Of a DNA stretch of 9,341 bases, positions 5,998 through 9,341 are shown one piece after another. A program made the position numbers and the translations under genes. The DNA is from CAZOKH01 sp964580315 (GTDB lineage Bacteria; Chloroflexota; Anaerolineae; Anaerolineales; Anaerolineaceae). Below the pieces are notes generated by a model that saw nothing but the letters and a program-made list of their open reading frames with translations, did no database searches and had not been told where the DNA came from. Within the stretch, counting starts at the first letter, position 1; each line of letters starts with the position of its first letter. The stretch spans positions 1 through 9,341 of the forward strand of contig CAZOKH010000109.1 of the NCBI GenBank assembly GCA_964580315.1, written 5' to 3'.

Positions 5998-7887
5998 ATG
6001 ATCGAAAAACGACCCTCTGCGATAAATTTTACAGGCTGGAAAAAGGTACTTTATTTCTTTTGCGTGCCTGCGGCAGTATTTGCCCTGATTGTAATATCAC
6101 GCTTTCCTTACGGGCTGCGCCCGGCTGCGGTGGCGGCTACATTCAGCTTTACCCTGGTTCTGCCCGTGGTGGCGCTGGGCAGCTACCTGGTTTTTCGCAT
6201 ACCCGGTGAATGGGGCAAGGTTGCATCACTGACCTGGGTGAGTGCGTTGTTGGCGCTGACCCTGGCAGGGTTGTGGGCAAGCTGCCAGAGCAATGACCAG
6301 GTGCTGAGTGGTTTGCTGCCGCATAACGACTCAACTTCATATTATGTGGATGCTTTGAAATTGCTGGATGGGGGCGGCTTCGATGCCATTTCTGCCCGCC
6401 GGCCGCTGGCGCCAGTGTTGTTTGCGACGCTGCTGGGCATGTGCGGGCGCAATTTGATGGCGGCGCTGGCTTTGCAGACGGCGTTGAATGCTTTATCGTG
6501 CTGGCTGGCGGTGCGGGCGGTGCAGCGCAGCCACGGCGCAGCAGCTGCTGCGTTGACGTTGACGGTTTTGTTTTTCTACATCCGGCGTTACAGCGGGGCA
6601 ATAACCACCGAAGGCGTCAGTATCAGCACAGGCCTGGTGGGTTTTGCCCTTTTGTGGAGCAGTATTGAAGAACGCCGTTTTTTACCTGCCGCAATGGGGC
6701 TGGCAACCCTGTCATTTGCCCTTTCAACGCGCCCCGGGGCGATGTTCGTGTTGCCGTTCGCGGGCCTGTGGGTGATCTGGCAGTGGCGGGAAGAACGGTC
6801 AAAATTATTGTTGCGAGGTGTTTGGATCGCCGCCGCATTGGCTTCAGGGTTTGCAGCGCACAGCCTGCTGTTTCATTTGCTGGCGCCGCCCGGATCAGCA
6901 AGCAATTCCAACATGCCCTATTTGTTATATGGCGTGGCAACCGGCGGCACCGGTTGGACGCAGTATCTTGAAGATTATCCCGAATTGATAAAGCTGGGTG
7001 AGGCTGAACGCTCGCAGCGTGTTATGGCGCTGGTAATCGACGAGATTCTCCAGCGGCCGCAAAATTTTATCATCGGTTCTTTAAAGCAATACGCAGCTTT
7101 GTTTTCAGATACCTATTACAGCCTGTATTCCTTTATTACATACCGAAAAGGCTGGATCAGCCCGGCGGTGCAGTGGGGATTAATCGGGTTGAGCGTGGTG
7201 GGGTTGGCGGGCTGGCTGCGCCGCCGCACAGATGCGCACCTGCTGCTGGTGCTGGCGTTCTTCGCCGGCATAGCTCTGTCAGTGCCGTTTGCCCCGCCGA
7301 CTGATGCCAACCGCCTGCGCTTGTTTTCAGCCACCATCATCTTGATGGCGGTGATGCCTGCCATTGGTTTGCATGATGTTTTGAAAATGCTCCATCTGGA
7401 TCGATGGGTTGGCCTGTCGAAGGATGGAAAAGAATCGCTGAAGCCAGGCATGGGGTTAAGCGCGGCTTTAATGGCGCTGCCGGTGCTGGCGGCTGTGCTG
7501 TTGCTGTCATTTGCCCAACCGCCGCAGGTTGCTGCTGTGGAATGCCCGGATGGGCAAACGGCTGCAGTGGTGCAGGTGTATCGCGGTTCTGTGCTGAACA
7601 TCATTCCCGAAAGCCGGTTTGCGTTGGATTGGACGCCTGTGGTTCACCAGGGAAGATACCGGCTGTTCCTGCACAGCGTGGGCGCCATCAACCGCATTTT
7701 GGAATTTGAGAAACTGGAAGCGCCCATGACATTGATGGTCGGGCCGGATGTGCGCAGCGGGGCGCGCGTGTGGCTGGCAGCCGACCCGTCCAAGATGCCC
7801 ACTGCGCCGGCATTAATCGGGGTGTGCGGTTACAGGGCATCGGGCAAAAAAATCTTGCATGCCGAGACGGTGACCGTCATCCAGTAA
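5998..7887 (+). CDS. Polytopic membrane protein, GT-C glycosyltransferase-like, with soluble C-terminal domain
   Basis: I chose the ATG at 5998 (629 residues) because a TATAAT at 5928-5933 would start the mRNA after the only earlier candidate, TTG at 5935. No Shine-Dalgarno sequence precedes either. About a dozen hydrophobic helices lie between residues 16 and 505, for example 16-35, 42-66, 77-95, 155-172, 181-197, 246-262, 272-296, 389-406, 412-430, 441-459 and 485-505. After the third helix comes PHNDSTSYYVDALKLLDGGG (108-127) followed by RRPLAPVLFATLLG (134-147). That order, an acidic loop then an RP-containing helix, is what PMT/ArnT-like GT-C enzymes show, so transfer of a lipid-linked sugar is a reasonable guess. 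Residues 506-629 form a mostly beta-looking tail with Cys516 and Cys610, probably outside the cell. No specific family is recognised. It probably forms its own transcription unit. Confidence 0.75.
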   Translation: MIEKRPSAINFTGWKKVLYFFCVPAAVFALIVISRFPYGLRPAAVAATFSFTLVLPVVALGSYLVFRIPGEWGKVASLTWVSALLALTLAGLWASCQSNDQVLSGLLPHNDSTSYYVDALKLLDGGGFDAISARRPLAPVLFATLLGMCGRNLMAALALQTALNALSCWLAVRAVQRSHGAAAAALTLTVLFFYIRRYSGAITTEGVSISTGLVGFALLWSSIEERRFLPAAMGLATLSFALSTRPGAMFVLPFAGLWVIWQWREERSKLLLRGVWIAAALASGFAAHSLLFHLLAPPGSASNSNMPYLLYGVATGGTGWTQYLEDYPELIKLGEAERSQRVMALVIDEILQRPQNFIIGSLKQYAALFSDTYYSLYSFITYRKGWISPAVQWGLIGLSVVGLAGWLRRRTDAHLLLVLAFFAGIALSVPFAPPTDANRLRLFSATIILMAVMPAIGLHDVLKMLHLDRWVGLSKDGKESLKPGMGLSAALMALPVLAAVLLLSFAQPPQVAAVECPDGQTAAVVQVYRGSVLNIIPESRFALDWTPVVHQGRYRLFLHSVGAINRILEFEKLEAPMTLMVGPDVRSGARVWLAADPSKMPTAPALIGVCGYRASGKKILHAETVTVIQ

Positions 7888-7895
7888 CCCGCAAT

Positions 7896-8642
7896 TTATT
7901 TTAGGTCACGGCCGCAGAAGCGGCAAAGGTGTGCATCGGCCAGCACAATTTCGGCGCAATGCGGGCAGCGCTGCAAACCAGCCGGCAGCGGGGCGCCCGA
8001 GTCCGGCAGGCTGCGCCCGCAGTAGCGGCACACCAGGGCGTGTGCTGCAATGCTGGATCCGCAGAAGGGACAAAACTGCACATCGCCGCTTTGTTCAGCA
8101 GCGGGGGTGGTTAGCTCTTCGGGGCGAGGATATACTGTTTCGGGTTCGGGGGGACGGTTAAACCAGTCATTCAACATTTGCAAAGCCGCGGCTGCGGCTG
8201 CCTGCACCGCGGGTTGTTTATTCTGCAAGGATGCGGTCAGGGCGTCCACAGTTGCCTGGCGCTGGTCGGGGTCGTCCAGCAGGCGCCCGCAATTGGCCAA
8301 CGCTTCAGCGGCGTTCTGGCGAACCGAATCCATTTTGTTGGATAAACCGGCGTTGAGCGCCATTAGCAGCCAGTCTTGCAAATCAGTGTCGGGCTGGCGG
8401 TCAGCAATTTGCAGCAGCGATGTGAGCGCCAATTTGCGGATGGCGGGCTGGGTGTCTTTTAATACGGCTGTGATCAGTTCTTCACCGGCATTGGGACTGC
8501 CAAATTCGCCCAGTGCAATGATAGCGTCGCGCCGAACTTTTACATCCAGATGATGGACGGCGTTGATCAGGGCTTGCTCGTCGCGCGAGTTGACCATGCG
8601 GTGGGCGTTGGGAGGGCTAAAAAGATCGCGTAGAAATTCCAT
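7896..8642 (-). CDS. HEAT-repeat protein with C-terminal double zinc ribbon
   Basis: The 248-residue protein has two parts. Residues 21-160 hold about four helical HEAT repeats, recognisable by VRRDAIIALGEFGSP (37-51), IRKLALTSLLQIAD (68-81), VRQNAAEALANCG (107-119) and VQAAAAAALQMLND (146-159). Residues 161-188 form a Pro/Glu-rich linker. Residues 191-243 carry two four-cysteine zinc ribbons, CPFC/CRYC (191, 194, 205, 208) and CPHC/CRFC (226, 229, 240, 243). No catalytic motif, signal peptide or membrane helix is seen, so a cytoplasmic protein-protein or nucleic-acid-binding scaffold is likely. The function is unknown. The ATG lies 7 nt behind a perfect TATAAT with no ribosome site, suggesting a leaderless mRNA. 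It follows the GH1 gene by 27 bp on the same strand and converges with the membrane protein gene 8 bp away. Confidence 0.88.
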   Translation of the reverse strand: MEFLRDLFSPPNAHRMVNSRDEQALINAVHHLDVKVRRDAIIALGEFGSPNAGEELITAVLKDTQPAIRKLALTSLLQIADRQPDTDLQDWLLMALNAGLSNKMDSVRQNAAEALANCGRLLDDPDQRQATVDALTASLQNKQPAVQAAAAAALQMLNDWFNRPPEPETVYPRPEELTTPAAEQSGDVQFCPFCGSSIAAHALVCRYCGRSLPDSGAPLPAGLQRCPHCAEIVLADAHLCRFCGRDLK

Positions 8643-8649
8643 GCTGGCA

Positions 8650-8655
8650 ATTATA
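8650..8655 (-). promoter_or_regulatory. -10 box of the HEAT/zinc-ribbon gene
   Basis: The minus strand reads TATAAT, then TGCCAGC, then the ATG at 8642. The expected transcription start coincides with the start codon. It sits between the GH1 stop (8670-8672) and the next gene, so its -35 region falls at the very end of the GH1 coding sequence; no good TTGACA match is found there. Confidence 0.5.
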
Positions 8656-8669
8656 CCGGGTTATGCGGG

Positions 8670-9341
8670 TTAAACCGGGTAGAGAGTGGAAAAACTTTGC
8701 GGGGCGTACTGGTTTACCAGGTCGGGCGTGATGGCGCCACCTTTACAGATTTCGGCGTACAACAATGCCGAGGGACGGGGGGTGCGCTGCTGGGTTGCGG
8801 TGTTCAATTCCCACAGGCCAAAGCGCTGCGTCCAGCCGCGTTCCCATTCAAAATTATCCACCAGCGTCCAGTGAAAATAGCCGCGAATGTCCCAACTGTA
8901 ATTGCAGGCCTGCCACAACTGGTGCAGGTGTTCCAGCAAGTAGCGCGGGCGCAGGTTGTCGCTGGAATCATCAACGCCGTTTTCCGTGACATAGATGGGC
9001 TTGCCAAACTGGCTGGCCCAGCGCAAGGATTCGAAAAAACCCCGCGGCACATTGGCCAGGAAACCGGTTTCGCTCAGCTCAGCATTGGGCGGAAAATAGC
9101 GGCGGGAAAACAATGCGCCCGGGTTTAGCACAAATTCAACCAGGTCGCGCGTATAGTAGTTGACGCCGATAAAATCTTGTGTTCCAACAGTTTCGGGAAC
9201 ATTTTGCGAGCGGAATGCGAAGCGCAATTGCCCGTCCAGCAGGGCGCGCGGGAAGGCGTCGTTGTAAGAGGCGGAAAGCTGCCTGGCAACCAGGCGGTCA
9301 AGCGCAAAAAAGGAACGGGCTGGCGCCATGCTGCGGTAATT
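8670..9341 (-). CDS. GH1 family beta-glucosidase/glycoside hydrolase, C-terminal part (5' end outside window)
   Basis: The frame enters from the right edge and encodes 223 residues before the TAA at 8672-8670. It is the C-terminal half of a glycoside hydrolase family 1 enzyme, which cleaves beta-linked glucosides or galactosides with retention of configuration. Visible hallmarks are DFIGVNYYTRD (fragment residues 56-66), the nucleophile motif YVTENGVDD with Glu120, and RGYFHWTLVDNFEWERGWTQ (153-172), the substrate-binding and aglycone region. The acid/base TFNEP motif would lie upstream, outside the window. An internal ATG at 9329 is not the start, because the frame and the family similarity continue upstream of it (NYRS to the edge). 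No signal peptide can be assessed. The exact sugar specificity is not readable from this half. Confidence 0.93.
   Translation of the reverse strand, partial: NYRSMAPARSFFALDRLVARQLSASYNDAFPRALLDGQLRFAFRSQNVPETVGTQDFIGVNYYTRDLVEFVLNPGALFSRRYFPPNAELSETGFLANVPRGFFESLRWASQFGKPIYVTENGVDDSSDNLRPRYLLEHLHQLWQACNYSWDIRGYFHWTLVDNFEWERGWTQRFGLWELNTATQQRTPRPSALLYAEICKGGAITPDLVNQYAPQSFSTLYPV

Noticed and set aside
7866..7878. GACGG-TGA-CCGTC hairpin at the end of the large membrane protein gene
   Set aside because: The stem is only 5 bp with a 3-nt loop, lies in coding sequence, and no clean U-run follows; it was not called a terminator for this convergent pair.

Overview
The window is about 9.3 kb of moderately GC-rich bacterial DNA carrying eight or nine protein genes. 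Both ends cut through a gene. The gene content looks like a Chloroflexi genome of the Anaerolineae type. The clues are a Thr/Pro-rich lipoprotein ending in an NBR1-type Ig domain, a HEAT-repeat protein with double zinc ribbons, a GH1 beta-glucosidase of the kind common in that group, and start codons placed directly behind a -10 box. This assignment is inferred from protein style; there is no rRNA or marker gene in the window to confirm it. No RNA gene, CRISPR array, insertion sequence or phage gene was seen.

Left part (1-4663). A membrane protein cut by the window edge, possibly the N-terminal sensor part of a histidine kinase, runs leftwards. Diverging from it is a tightly packed four-gene operon running right: a MacA-type membrane-fusion adaptor, a MacB/LolD-type ABC ATPase, a MacB-type permease, and a lipoprotein with an NBR1-Ig-like domain. 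Spacings are 8 bp, a 4-bp ATGA overlap, and 2 bp. The 171-bp divergent intergenic region holds three copies of a G-rich partial dyad spaced exactly 22 bp apart. The outer copies sit about 42 bp from the predicted transcription start on each side, which suggests one regulator controls both directions. The operon ends in a hairpin terminator that lies inside the 3' end of the next, opposing gene.

Middle part (4669-7887). An Lrp/AsnC-family regulator (minus strand) diverges from a LysE-family amino-acid exporter (plus strand), a classic regulator/exporter pair with overlapping back-to-back promoters. A second plus-strand unit follows, encoding a large polytopic membrane protein that resembles GT-C glycosyltransferases and has a soluble C-terminal domain. 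It has its own -10 box.

Right part (7896-9341), minus strand. A GH1 glycoside hydrolase fragment (C-terminal half with the catalytic nucleophile motif) is followed by a small HEAT-repeat/double zinc-ribbon protein, whose start codon lies 7 nt behind a perfect TATAAT and may be leaderless.

The strongest candidate for an undescribed system is the left part: a MacAB-like exporter with a dedicated NBR1-Ig lipoprotein as its last gene, a divergent membrane sensor-like gene, and an ordered three-site operator between them.
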